Under the pieces are notes generated by a model that ran no database searches, was not told the DNA's origin, and worked only from the letters and a program-made list of their open reading frames with translations. The translations under genes were made by a program, and so were the position numbers. A DNA stretch of 11,239 nucleotides from Rodentolepis nana (Eukaryota > Platyhelminthes > Cestoda > Cyclophyllidea > Hymenolepididae), in the NCBI GenBank assembly GCA_900617975.1, contig UZAE01001862.1:1-11239 (forward strand), given 5' to 3'. Shown piece by piece: positions 1 to 8,126 of this stretch. Within the stretch, counting starts at the first letter, position 1. Each line of letters starts with the position of its first letter.

Positions 1-42
1 GGAATAAAGAGATGCCAAAAGACCTACGAAATGGCAAATGGA

Positions 43-51
43 TATAGGAGA
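43..51. repeat. Left target-site duplication of repeat copy 1
   Basis: The 9-bp word tataggaga occurs here and again at 359-367, immediately outside the two ends of repeat copy 1. Direct repeats of this kind are left when a mobile element inserts. Because it is short and the flanks are AT-rich it is weaker evidence than the 15-bp duplication around copy 2. Confidence 0.55.
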
Positions 52-358
52 GATTTATTTATTTCAAATGGCAGGCATTTTGATAGCTATCATTAGCCAT
101 TTAGCTGACTTCGGGCTTCACAGGGGGAAAGGAACATCAAAGTAGCAGAAATTCGAGGGGTGGGGAACAGAAGAGCGATTCACAGATGTAAAAGAGGCAG
201 ACAGACACAAAGGTAGAGAAAAAGGTAAGATGAGTCGAATATGACAAATAGTCGGGCCATGGTAGTTTGAAGTCAGAAGTCAACTGCCGGTTAATAGAGA
301 TTTTGCCGTATGAGTATACGTTGCCCACGTGGAGGTAAGTCCATCGCACACCCAAGTC
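52..358 (-). mobile_element. Short interspersed (SINE-like) repeat, copy 1, full length
   Basis: About 307 bp that aligns end to end with 4142-4460 and, over its left third, with the right edge of the window. Shared blocks include catggtagtttgaagtca (258-275, identical in copy 2), cacgtggaggtaagtc (starting 326) and atcgcacaccc (343-353). A 9-bp direct repeat flanks it. It has no convincing ORF, no terminal inverted repeats and no LTR structure, so it is a non-autonomous element. The minus strand is proposed as sense because the left end (atttatttattt) would then be an A-rich 3' tail next to the duplication, as in target-primed retroposition; this orientation is inference. No clear tRNA-type A and B boxes were found. 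It differs from copies 2 and 3 at four sites in a 42-nt core (82-123) where those two are identical, so it is probably the older insertion. Confidence 0.75.
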
Positions 359-367
359 TATAGGAGA
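359..367. repeat. Right target-site duplication of repeat copy 1
   Basis: Second occurrence of tataggaga, directly after the element end (cgcacacccaagtc). It pairs with 43-51. Confidence 0.55.
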
Positions 368-1018
368 TAAAATTATGGAAAGTTAAATGGGGTATTTTTA
401 TTTAGAAAGGCTCTTGAAACTGTAATATTTTACTATTAGAGGTTAGTTAGTACCTAGCTCTTTAGAGTTTGTCAGCTCGCTGAAAGCTATCTGAACGAGC
501 AATTCTAATGTCCTTTTTTGAAGTTAAGGTTTACAACTCAATACTGCAGTTCTAGCTTTAAAAACCTGATCTTATAGGCTCTACTTTCCTGGTGGAAAGT
601 GAAATCTTCTAAGTTCAAATTCACTTCATACAAATATGAATGCCAATATTGGCATATGAATAAGTAATAAACTATGAAATGATTTGTTATAGTCTTCGTA
701 ATGGTTAAATCCATTAATTATTATTTGCCTTAAGTAGTCTGAGTTTAAGAGAAAACATGAAATTTTTTATACTAGTAATGTTGGCTATCGTTTGATATGA
801 CGGAATATTTATGTGAAAAGAAGTATTTTAACTCTTTTATATGCTCATCGAATTTATTATTTTTACAAACAACTAAAATACGCTAAAATTTTGAGTTGTT
901 TCTGAGTTTAATTTGAAGTGGGTTTAAAAAGTGCTTAATCCCGTTGTTAATTAATCAACTCCGGGAGTAGTGTGGTTATTTTGGGAGGCTTATAGGACTC
1001 AAACGGATGTGCGTCATA

Positions 1019-1064
1019 TCAAGCCCGCATAGTGGTCATTACTATTGCTCCTCGCGGGCCTTGA
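1019..1064. repeat. Nested inverted repeat (hairpin)
   Basis: Outer arms tcaagcccgc (1019-1028) and gcgggccttga (1054-1064) pair over 10 bp with one bulged base. Inside them atagt (1029-1033) and actat (1041-1045) pair around a 7-nt loop. The GC-rich outer stem stands out in AT-rich surroundings. Role unknown. Confidence 0.6.
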
Positions 1065-2058
1065 CAAGAAATTTGAATCCATTTTTGGTCAGGAGACTTT
1101 TTCAATCGTCAACCTTCGCAAACTTCATGAAATTTGAAAAGCAGACTGCTTCAACATTGACGATTATCTGTCATTCTCGGTTTTTTCTCTTTCATTAATG
1201 CTAAAGCGCCTGGATTCGAAATTCTGTTTGATGCATATTTCACCTGGTTCACTTTTAAGGAGATCTAACATTACACCATCATATTCTCGTCCACTTCATA
1301 AAGACGATATGAAGTTAGCTAAAGATAAGCAAGCAGCATAAAGCGGAAGTGAAATTTTTGGAAAGTTCTCGAATAGTATTTCAATCATCTATTTGAAAGA
1401 AGGATATGCCCAAATCTTGTGCGATACCAGGAGTGGTTGCATATGCAAGCTTCCTATTGGTTACTTCAAAGTTATTACCTGGGACAATTTTTTTGGCTCT
1501 ACACTTTTATTTTTAGAATTGGACTCCTGTTGTTTTATTTTAATTTTTTTATTTTTCGTGTTTTTACTTTTTCTTTGGGGCAACAGAAGAAGATAACCAT
1601 GCCTTTTTACGATTATAATCGTATTCTTAAGCAAATTTGGCGTGAACTTAATTAGATAACTCTTTCTAATCTACCTAGTGCATATGCTATCACGTTAGGT
1701 TCCATTGAAAATACCAATTTCCGTTGGTACATATCTTATGAACTGTGATGTCAAGGATTTTTCCCCACCTGATAATGCTCAGCATTATTACTAAAAGGGG
1801 CTTTATAACTTTTTTTAGTGTAGCGTCTTTTCGGTTGATTTTCGTTTACTAATAATTTCTTTCCTGTAATAATCCAATATGCCTTCATTTTATGTTCGCT
1901 TTTCAACAACCAAAGATTGGATTTCATTCTTTTTAGCTCAAAGTGATATTAATCAGCTGTGTTTACCTTTTTATCAAACTTTGATGTCAAGGCGCTTAGT
2001 AACCTGTAACTCTGTCAGAAAACAATGCCAAACAATTTCTTTTGTCTACCTTAACAAT

Positions 2059-2068
2059 GCTTCGAAGC
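2059..2068. repeat. 10-bp perfect palindrome
   Basis: gcttcgaagc is its own reverse complement. It lies 15 bp before the hairpin at 2084-2102. No function can be assigned. Confidence 0.6.
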
Positions 2069-2083
2069 GGTGACCGAACCAAC

Positions 2084-2102
2084 TACAGGTGTCATACCTG
2101 TA
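2084..2102. repeat. Small hairpin, 7-bp stem
   Basis: tacaggt (2084-2090) and acctgta (2096-2102) are perfect inverted repeats around the 5-nt loop gtcat. No T-run follows, and there is no adjacent gene for it to regulate. Confidence 0.55.
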
Positions 2103-2210
2103 CTGAATAACCGACTTTTGTACACTTCAAATTCTGCACACAAATATAGCATTAGCTAGATTTGGCCTTCACTCAGAGTAAGCAAGATTACGTCTCCACA
2201 AGCTCCAACA

Positions 2211-2221
2211 CCCCCCCCCCC
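2211..2221. repeat. C homopolymer tract, 11 nt
   Basis: Eleven consecutive C. One of several G or C runs of 9-11 nt in this otherwise AT-rich window; the others are at 4248-4258, 4983-4993, 8117-8126, 9456-9466, 10252-10261 and 10637-10645. Confidence 0.9.
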
Positions 2222-4126
2222 ACTCCGATTGCATGTTCTTGTGGTGGTTCTTTCATCTTTGTTCATAAACAGACAAAATACATAGTTTCCCCAAGTGAAA
2301 TCGGACGCTTAATGTTACTACTCTGAATGCCCACAAGGTCTGCTTCAAAAAGTTTGGGTGAATAGTGCTAAATGAACCAAAAATGATCGATAATGTACTC
2401 TAACGGAAATCAATATTCACACTAGAACGCGCCAGTGGTGATGTAGCTCCCGACTTAGATGTTTGGAGAAAAGTGCATTCAATTGTAGTTGAACTTTTCC
2501 TTACGTCCCAAAATTATGGATCTAATTTACCTTGAGTCCCTGACAGGACTACTTTGATTCTATTGCTTTCAAAATTTTAATAAACATTATTAAATCGGCG
2601 TTGGGCTTTCCAAATATTTTTTGTTGTGCGTGTAATTGTCCACTTTTCAATAGCCAAAACTTAGATGTGAAGGAATATGTAACGCAACTTTTACATTTTT
2701 TAAATTGCTAAAAATGGAACTATATTCATCCTTAAGTGCTTCAATGGCTTTCCTCTTAATTTTTTCCTTGAATGGGTAGTTAAAGCGATTATTTTCTTGC
2801 ATTTAGTCAAGTTGCGCTAATTTCAATTTCTTGAAGAACTTGGCTGCACCTTTAAGATGTTTTGCATTTCTACTTTTTATGCCAAAATCGAAACCCAATG
2901 GCCAATCGTATGGGTTATATCTGATTGCTAAGATAACACAAGAATTTAAATTTTTTACTAAGGAGGAGTTGTGAATTCGGAAGTTAAATGAGAGTGCATA
3001 TATTACCGACGAAGGAAATGATCAGTACACCGCCCTAGTTTATAATAATTAAGAAAACTTGAACGACTTCGGATCTCTTCTTGCTGTAAGAAATTTTTAA
3101 AACCTCTAATTATCATAAATCAGTTTTTACCAAAATTATACGGAGGTAGATCTCAAGCTTGCTGTTCTTATAGGACTTCGTCGAAAGTATGTAAATTAGG
3201 CTTTTACTTGAAATATTGACCTCAAGCATTATAATTATTGGTTGAATTATTTCAAACCTTTAGGATTGCTAGGAGTCGATAAAGTGTTTCAAATTTAAAC
3301 TGTAGTTATTTTTCTTTCATTTATTTAAATAGTGTAGAGAAACGAATTCGCGATTGGATACAGTACAGAATTGTGGAAGTTTTTGGATAGTGCCAGATTC
3401 ATCACATAGAGCCTTTTTCATTTTGTAATTTTTTATGGCGGTCAGAGGCAGAATGTTTAAGTATTTGGTCTGGTGCCACTTTCATACTAACGGTTAAAAC
3501 TGTTCCCTTTTAATCATTAAATATGCCAAGTTCAAACGCTTTGACACCGGTGGTATTGTAGTCTTTCATATTACGGAGTTGCAAGTTAGCATACGCTGAG
3601 ATCTGTTGCTATTAGATGTCTCAAATACTCTATTTCCATTTGCTTTGGGTTGTAGTTTCAGTAGGCTCGAAAGACGCATTTTAGGCGTGGAGATTGTTAG
3701 CACTTTTAACGAATAGTGAGTGAAATGTAATTTAAGGAGTTCTCTTGTGGAAATTGGTTTCAAGTAAAGATCTCTTCTCTAAGGAGTTTCTGACTTGAGA
3801 GACTGTGGTGTTAGCGGGACTTGCGTCTTTGGCAAAGATAGTAAGTTAGTTTGAGGGTTTTCTGAAAATAAAGTCTACTTTCTACCTTCATTTTCACGAT
3901 TACGCTTTCCGTAAGCCAGCTTGACAGAAACTATAGAGTTCCTAGTTAGCATTGGCAGTTAATATTTGTTCAACCGTGATATAAAGTAACCTTGTCTCAT
4001 TATATATGTCTTATGTGCACTAAATGTACACATCCTAAATAACTCTCAACCCTCTTTCGGACAGTTACCCCCACCAATCATCTTTTGTAGAGGCACAGGA
4101 TCAGGATGAAACTCGATTTCTTCCCT

Positions 4127-4141
4127 CCCTTAAACCGATGT
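4127..4141. repeat. Left target-site duplication of repeat copy 2
   Basis: cccttaaaccgatgt, repeated exactly at 4461-4475 on the other side of the element. A perfect 15-bp direct duplication is within the size range typical of target-primed (LINE-machinery) retroposition and longer than most DNA-transposon duplications. Confidence 0.85.
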
Positions 4142-4460
4142 GATGAGTGATATCAATTGTCAGGTGTTGTGATAGTTATCATTAGCCCTTTAGTTGACTT
4201 CAGGCTTCACAGAGGGAAGGAGTATCAAAGTGAAAAAAAAATCGAGAGGGGGGGGGGGCAGAGGAGTGTTTCAAAGATGTAAAAGAGACAGACATAAAGG
4301 TAGAAAAAAGGTGAATTGAGTACTGTGGAAGTAGTCGAGTGTGACATGGGGTCATGGTAGTTTGAAGTCATATTTCAACTGCCAGTTTATAGACTTTTTA
4401 CCGTATGTGAGTATACGTTGGCCTGGATGCACCACGTGGAGGTAAGTCTATCGCACACCC
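4142..4460 (-). mobile_element. Short interspersed (SINE-like) repeat, copy 2, full length
   Basis: About 319 bp, bounded on both sides by the 15-bp duplication, which fixes the element's ends. It aligns with copy 1 along its whole length and shares an identical 46-nt block (4171-4216) with copy 3. Differences from copy 1 are point changes plus length changes: a 9-nt A run (4233-4241), an 11-nt G run (4248-4258), and roughly 10 extra bases (around 4422-4431) before the conserved cacgtggaggtaagtc. No coding capacity, terminal inverted repeat or recognisable tRNA or 7SL head is visible. Strand follows the tail argument given for copy 1 and is uncertain, because this copy's left end is not A/T-homopolymeric. 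Confidence 0.85.
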
Positions 4461-4475
4461 CCCTTAAACCGATGT
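4461..4475. repeat. Right target-site duplication of repeat copy 2
   Basis: Exact second copy of cccttaaaccgatgt, starting right after the element's terminal cgcacaccc. The three C residues at the junction leave the boundary ambiguous by up to about 3 nt. Confidence 0.85.
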
Positions 4476-4639
4476 TGTTGATTATTCCGCTCATTTGGTG
4501 TGCATTGAGGCATATCGATGACCTCTGACTAATCGTTATGCGCACACTGATTTCTTATTGCCTTTTTGGCAAGAAATTTGCAATTCCTTAGACTTGTCAA
4601 CATAATTTGCGTTAACGCTTTTTTATGATTAAAACTCCT

Positions 4640-4880
4640 CAGTTATTTCACTTCTTGCCCAGACCAGAATGCCACCCAGAATCGCTTGTAGCACAGTTGC
4701 CTGCTTTAAATGATTTAAGGAGAGGCGCGCAGTCACGACCGCTGCTGCTTCTACAGCAACTAAGTGACGGTGACGCGTATCATCACCATATTTTGGAGTG
4801 GAATTGCTTTACGCGCCAGTTCGCCTAATTGCGTAAAATCCCAGCCTTGTGTGCTAAGGACAAGTTCTTGCTTGCCTCGG
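4640..4880 (-). pseudogene. GC-rich block, possible decayed coding or repeat sequence
   Basis: On the minus strand the block reads as interleaved partial frames. One starts with an ATG near 4885 (MAEASKNLSLAHKAGILRN, then a stop). Another runs for about 57 codons to a stop near 4624 and includes HRHLVAVEAAAVVTARLSLN and ends WARSEITEEF. The frames change between them, as expected of a coding sequence broken by stops and frameshifts. The plus strand also has an open frame (4625-4828) with no recognised domain. I cannot name a family. It may be the remnant of a transposable element or of a retrogene, or simply a GC-rich repeat. Confidence 0.25.
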
Positions 4881-4928
4881 CCATTTTTTATTAAGCATTT
4901 GACCATAAAATATTTTTCCTGTGGTCAA

Positions 4929-4946
4929 GAGAGGGAGAGAGAGAGA
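4929..4946. repeat. GA microsatellite
   Basis: An imperfect (GA)n run with one GGG interruption. Confidence 0.85.
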
Positions 4947-5754
4947 TCTTAACCACATTTTATAATGTGCCAAAATTAGGGAGGGGGGGGGGGTTTAAAA
5001 TGTTTCGGAAAAATTTTTACGAGGTAAAATGATCGATGCTGTTTTTTTGGCCAAGTTCGACACAAAGAAGTGCCTTGATTGGCAGTGCTGCGAATGCATA
5101 GGCACATTTTACTATTTGCTTAAGGTGATTGATGCAAAAATCGATATTGATTAATGAAAAACTGTTGCACATACATATAGAATTGAACCAGCTAGGACGA
5201 TTGCTCCAAAGTTTTAATCAAAATTGTTTCACTTAAATTTATTTTTAATACTTTGTAAATGTAATTTTGTAAATATGCTTATTTAGACCTTATTTAGAAA
5301 AATGCAAAAACTTACAATTTAGTTTCATTATTTATTATTATTAATCACTTAAATAGACTCTTCCTTCTTTTCTATGCCTTTCATTTATTATTATTCTTTC
5401 GGTTATTGCTTGCTTCCTTTTGAACGACAGAAAATGAAAAGCCATTAATCGTCCATAGCAATACGTTTCAAATGATATAATATTTTACCAATTTTATACT
5501 GTTTTTTTGTAATAGAACTTTTTCTAACGTATTCCACATGTTAAAATGCGATATCAATAGTTGGGGGCTGACATTGCTTTACACCCATCATCATTACCTT
5601 AATTATTTTTTGCCAATCACTTTGGTTAAATCCTGAAGTCTATTCATAACTAATAATGCATACATGGGGGGTTCCAACTTTTGTCTTATGACATTTGACA
5701 AACACGAATGAATTGCTTTACTTCCACTAAATTGCTAAAAATCTTCACCCAACC

Positions 5755-5854
5755 ATGTCAATTATCGTTGGAGAAATCTTGCAAATCTTAGAGAAACGCA
5801 ATTTTGAACTAAATTGCCATGGTGTTGTGTTCATGAGAGATTTATGCCTCTACA
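5755..5854 (+). CDS. Predicted first coding exon of an unidentified split gene
   Basis: Opens with ATG at 5755 in the context aaccATGt. An in-frame stop (5728-5730) lies 24 nt upstream with no AG acceptor in between, so this frame can only be entered by initiation at this ATG. It encodes 33 codons, beginning MSIIVGEILQILEKRNFELN and ending FMRDLCLY, plus one base. It then meets a possible donor, ACA|GTAATT. Read through without splicing, the frame stays open for 15 more codons to a TAA at 5898, so a short unspliced peptide cannot be excluded. The leftover base joins the next exon in frame as a lysine codon. The predicted segment is amphipathic and helical with no signal peptide. I do not recognise the protein. 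Neither the donor nor the start is supported by anything beyond sequence. Confidence 0.4.
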
Positions 5855-5983
5855 GTAATTATAAAACAATGTTAAGCAGGTCAACCGAATTTGCAATTTA
5901 AGGCGGGTTCCGGTTTTTCGAAATGTGTACAATTAATCGTTTCTCACCGAGGGAGCTTGGTAGTATCCATTGGAATATTCTAG

Positions 5984-6096
5984 AAACCTCCCATTCACAA
6001 GGGGATTTCCATTTTTTTATGTACCTGACTAATGCAACTATGGTTACTGTCCATATATTCCATGATAAAATGAAAATTCCTACCTTCTTCGATTTT
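5984..6096 (+). CDS. Predicted coding exon 2 of the same gene
   Basis: Follows a 129-nt intron whose 3' end reads aatattctag, a modest acceptor. It contributes 2 nt plus 37 codons, including GDFHFFMYLTNATMV and ending KMKIPTFFDF, and stops at TTT|GTACCT in phase 0. Only this frame stays open to the donor. The same DNA is covered on the other strand by a 111-codon open frame (5898-6233), which I regard as antisense shadow. The acceptor position is the least certain element, since AG dinucleotides at 5950 and 6000 are alternatives. Confidence 0.4.
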
Positions 6097-6241
6097 GTAC
6101 CTGTTTTTGCACTTCCTCTTGTGATCTCCGAATCACTTCCTTCTGCTGGTTCTCTGCTTGGATAAGTGAATGGAACCAAGACATGATTCACAAATTTGAC
6201 CTTTTGTAACTGGCAAAATCCCATTTCCAACAAAATAACAG

Positions 6242-6267
6242 GTCTCTTATGGCCTTCGCGAAGAAAG
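6242..6267 (+). CDS. Predicted 26-nt micro-exon (exon 3)
   Basis: The acceptor ends aaataacag and the donor is AAAG|GTTGGT. The exon encodes VSYGLREE plus two bases. Entry in phase 0 matches exon 2, and the two leftover bases combine with the first base of exon 4 to give serine. The following intron (6268-6309) is only 42 nt, with a strong pyrimidine run at its 3' end. The donor departs from GTAAGT, as do several donors in this chain. Confidence 0.42.
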
Positions 6268-6309
6268 GTTGGTATTTATGGCATCATATAGGTCTTTTTT
6301 TCACTCCAG

Positions 6310-6437
6310 CACACAAGCCGTTATCGCTGATGATATGGAACAGTGTAGTCTATTTTTAACTCCTGTTTTTTATCACTTACCACAAGTAATACCGTTCCAT
6401 TTCTCTCGCATTTTTGCCAGATTCACTGAAAAAGGAG
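6310..6437 (+). CDS. Predicted coding exon 4, longest of the chain
   Basis: Preceded by the good acceptor tctttttttcactccag. It has 1 nt, 42 codons and 1 nt, encoding segments such as TQAVIADDMEQCSLFLTPVF and FSRIFARFTEKG. The composition, with mixed hydrophobic and acidic helices and no low complexity, is typical of an alpha-helical cytosolic protein and unlike neighbouring AT-rich translations. The donor GGAG|GTTTTT is weak; an alternative donor at CAA|GTAATA (6405/6406) would give a poorer continuation. The frame itself remains open to 6476, where it runs into a TTTA repeat. Confidence 0.48.
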
Positions 6438-6458
6438 GTTTTTTGCCTCCCTGGCCCC

Positions 6459-6475
6459 TTATTTATTTATTTATT
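6459..6475. repeat. TTTA microsatellite
   Basis: About four tandem TTTA units inside the intron proposed between exons 4 and 5. Confidence 0.85.
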
Positions 6476-6628
6476 TGATCAAATCTTCAGATAACACCGC
6501 TATTTATCCTTTTAAGCATCAATGTCCATTATTTGTCCTCACAGACGCCTGTTTAACAAAAATTCCTAAAACAATCCATCAGATCGATTTCCTGACTTTT
6601 CACTGATTGGTTTTTTTGCTATTTTCAG

Positions 6629-6646
6629 CCACTTTTGTTACCAATG
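6629..6646 (+). CDS. Predicted 18-nt micro-exon (exon 5)
   Basis: Has one of the clearest acceptors in the window (tttttttgctattttcag) and the donor AATG|GTAAAA. Read in the phase set by exon 4 it supplies the end of an alanine codon, then TFVTN, then the first base of a glutamate codon completed by exon 6. At 18 nt it keeps frame whether included or skipped. The junction peptide FTEKGATFVTNEGVC reads smoothly. Confidence 0.42.
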
Positions 6647-6812
6647 GTAAAAATCGTGCATGCAGCTTGAATGGACTTATAATCATTTTATTTCTTTTGG
6701 CTTAGGTTTATACAAATCAGAAGGAAGCAATTTCTTATTTTAAATTGTTAAATAATTATCGAGGGTTATTTTACCTGTGTTCGTTTATCATGCGTTTTTT
6801 TCTCTCCAACAG

Positions 6813-6897
6813 AGGGTGTGTGTGCTTTGTTTCCTTATCTGTCAAGTTTATTTGAAATTTACCAAAACGAAAATGACATTTGCTACTATCAGTTGCA
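6813..6897 (+). CDS. Predicted coding exon 6
   Basis: The acceptor tttttttctctccaacag is strong. Entering with AG to complete glutamate, the exon encodes 27 codons (GVCALFPYLSSLFEIYQNEN, then DICYYQL) plus two bases. The helical, Leu/Tyr-rich segment looks like HEAT or ARM solenoid or another all-alpha fold, but no family is recognised. An in-frame TAG occurs at 6905-6907, so either splicing occurs just before it (GCA|GTTCTT, a poor donor) or this is the terminal exon. No AATAAA is seen close downstream. On the minus strand a rival exon (6775-6919) covers the same bases. Confidence 0.42.
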
Positions 6898-7270
6898 GTT
6901 CTTATAGAATATGCGTTTACTAGAGAGTGAGGAAAAGGTTAAATATTGACTTCCAAATTGAAAGTGGCTTTCAATTTTCCATTTTTACTGACACTACTTT
7001 ACCTATAAAGATCTGTTGGCTTAAAATATTTGAGTCATGTGCATAGTAGGCAATTCACAAACATGCCGTTTCCAAGGGCGAAATCTTGTCTTCAAATACT
7101 TCGTTAACTGTCCATTTCAACTGCCAATTCCAAATTGTTAGATAACAAGGAATCGAGTCACTTGAAATTGCACAAGATTTTGCTGCATCGCTTATCACGT
7201 CTCAACATCAGAGCGGCTAGTTGATAAAGCTTATAACGGTTTTTCATCGCATATTTCTTGAGAAAACGTT

Positions 7271-7310
7271 CTCTTTTTTGTCTCTCTTTCTCTCTCTCGC
7301 TCTGTCTCCC
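7271..7310. repeat. CT-rich microsatellite
   Basis: A pyrimidine run of mainly TCTCTC units. It ends directly at ccccaag and so could double as the polypyrimidine tract of the acceptor proposed at 7314. Confidence 0.8.
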
Positions 7311-7314
7311 CAAG

Positions 7315-7363
7315 GATTGCGAAGTCGTTTATCAAGACGGCAACAAATCCGCAGAATTCGCAT
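7315..7363 (+). CDS. Possible coding exon 7 (weak)
   Basis: After the CT-rich tract and a CAAG acceptor, the frame dictated by exon 6 reads IAKSFIKTATNPQNSH. It then continues for another ten codons to TGA at 7394. It may end at CAT|GTTCAA or be the last coding segment. All three plus frames are open for about 80 nt here, so the open frame carries little weight. It is included because phase and acceptor fit the chain. Confidence 0.22.
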
Positions 7364-7701
7364 GTTCAAATCATTACAGCTCTGCCTCATTCTTGAAAAT
7401 TAAGACCAAATGGTCCTTTCTTATGGTCTTCTTTACTAAGATTTTAATTCGTTGGGGATTCCAGTAATTATTTAACGCATTTGTCTATCGAATTCTCCTT
7501 TAAGTAGACTTTTTTATATCTGATTTTCATTCCGTTTAGAATTTTCGGGAAAAAGGTTATTAAGCATCGCAAATTTATGTCCTATTGACTAATGCGAGCC
7601 ATATTTTAATGTCAATATTTTTACGGCTTAAGTGAAAGTAATGCTAACCATTCATTCAGATATGAAAGTTTTAGGCGTAAAATGTCACTCACATCAATTA
7701 G

Positions 7702-7723
7702 AATAAATAAATAAATAAATAAA
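7702..7723. repeat. AATA microsatellite
   Basis: About five tandem AATA units. Confidence 0.9.
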
Positions 7724-8116
7724 ACGAGCTGAGATTAGGAAACTAATGACTTAGAGAAGGATATGTGGACAAAATTACCATTATTACCGCAATATTAAGT
7801 TATAACATTTCACTTGGAGACAATTTAATTAACTGACTTGCAACGATTTAATCTGTACTTTTTTCGTCACGATATTAATTAGAGCAAATTATATAACGTG
7901 CCCCTTTTTTTAAGGAATGCTTTACACCAGATGCGAAATCATTGCATGAGTCCAACCAATGAATTGAAGGTTTGATTTTTCCACTCAAAAAGTTACATGT
8001 GTTAGTGACTTCTCACCTTCTTTCCCCTAACCAAATCGACGAAGATGTACTTAACTCAGTAACATTTTATTAAAGCTAAAAACTCCATCAAGCTAACCAC
8101 AGCTCCTCCACCTCTT

Positions 8117-8126
8117 CCCCCCCCCC
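8117..8126. repeat. C homopolymer tract, 10 nt
   Basis: Ten consecutive C within a pyrimidine-rich stretch. A second C-rich but interrupted stretch lies at about 8345-8370. Confidence 0.9.

Larger units (their letters stand above)
368..4126. other. Long stretch without a supportable gene
   Basis: Very AT-rich, with stops in all frames at short intervals. A few open frames of 60-78 codons (for example 1007-1198, 1393-1655, 1879-2073 on plus and 3566-3763 on minus) have low-complexity or unremarkable translations and no good flanking splice pairs, so I treat them as chance. Local structures are listed separately: a nested hairpin at 1019-1064, a palindrome and hairpin at 2059-2102, and a C tract at 2211-2221. 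It could be intergenic or intronic. Confidence 0.6.
4476..5754. other. Non-coding interval with GC-richer block, then AT-rich DNA
   Basis: From about 4640 to 4880 the base composition rises sharply (ggagaggcgcgcagtcacg and similar), described separately. A GA microsatellite (4929-4946) and an 11-nt G tract (4983-4993) follow. From 5100 to 5754 the sequence is strongly AT-rich with ATT-type simple repeats near 5328-5342 and 5383-5398. If the gene proposed at 5755 is real, its promoter and 5' UTR lie here, but I see no convincing core promoter element. Confidence 0.5.

Noticed and set aside
300..353. Spliced-leader RNA gene inside the repeat (ATG next to TGAGT, plus GTAAGT)
   Set aside because: Flatworm spliced leaders end in ATG directly before a donor and are followed by an Sm site and stem-loops. 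Copy 1 lacks the first donor-like motif and I see no Sm-like site in either copy.
137..355. 72-codon minus-strand open frame inside repeat copy 1
   Set aside because: The aligned part of copy 2 has stops and frame-changing indels in the same frame, so the frame is not maintained in the family.
3783..3840. Short plus-strand exon with a cysteine-containing translation before GTAAGT
   Set aside because: It is about 20 codons between stops in AT-rich DNA with only a moderate acceptor; nothing links to it in phase.
4125..4165. Hammerhead ribozyme core (gtgatgag) at the left end of copy 2
   Set aside because: The CTGATGA core is not exact, no GAAA partner with flanking stems was found, and the motif is missing from copies 1 and 3.
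5898..6233. 111-codon minus-strand open frame
   Set aside because: It is the longest open frame but is unrelated to any recognised protein, is rich in K/S/E from complementing pyrimidine runs, and overlaps the preferred plus-strand exons. A different minus frame there (ENQQKEVIRRSQEEVQ) looked like coiled coil, but its phase does not fit the only open frame of the upstream exon candidate.
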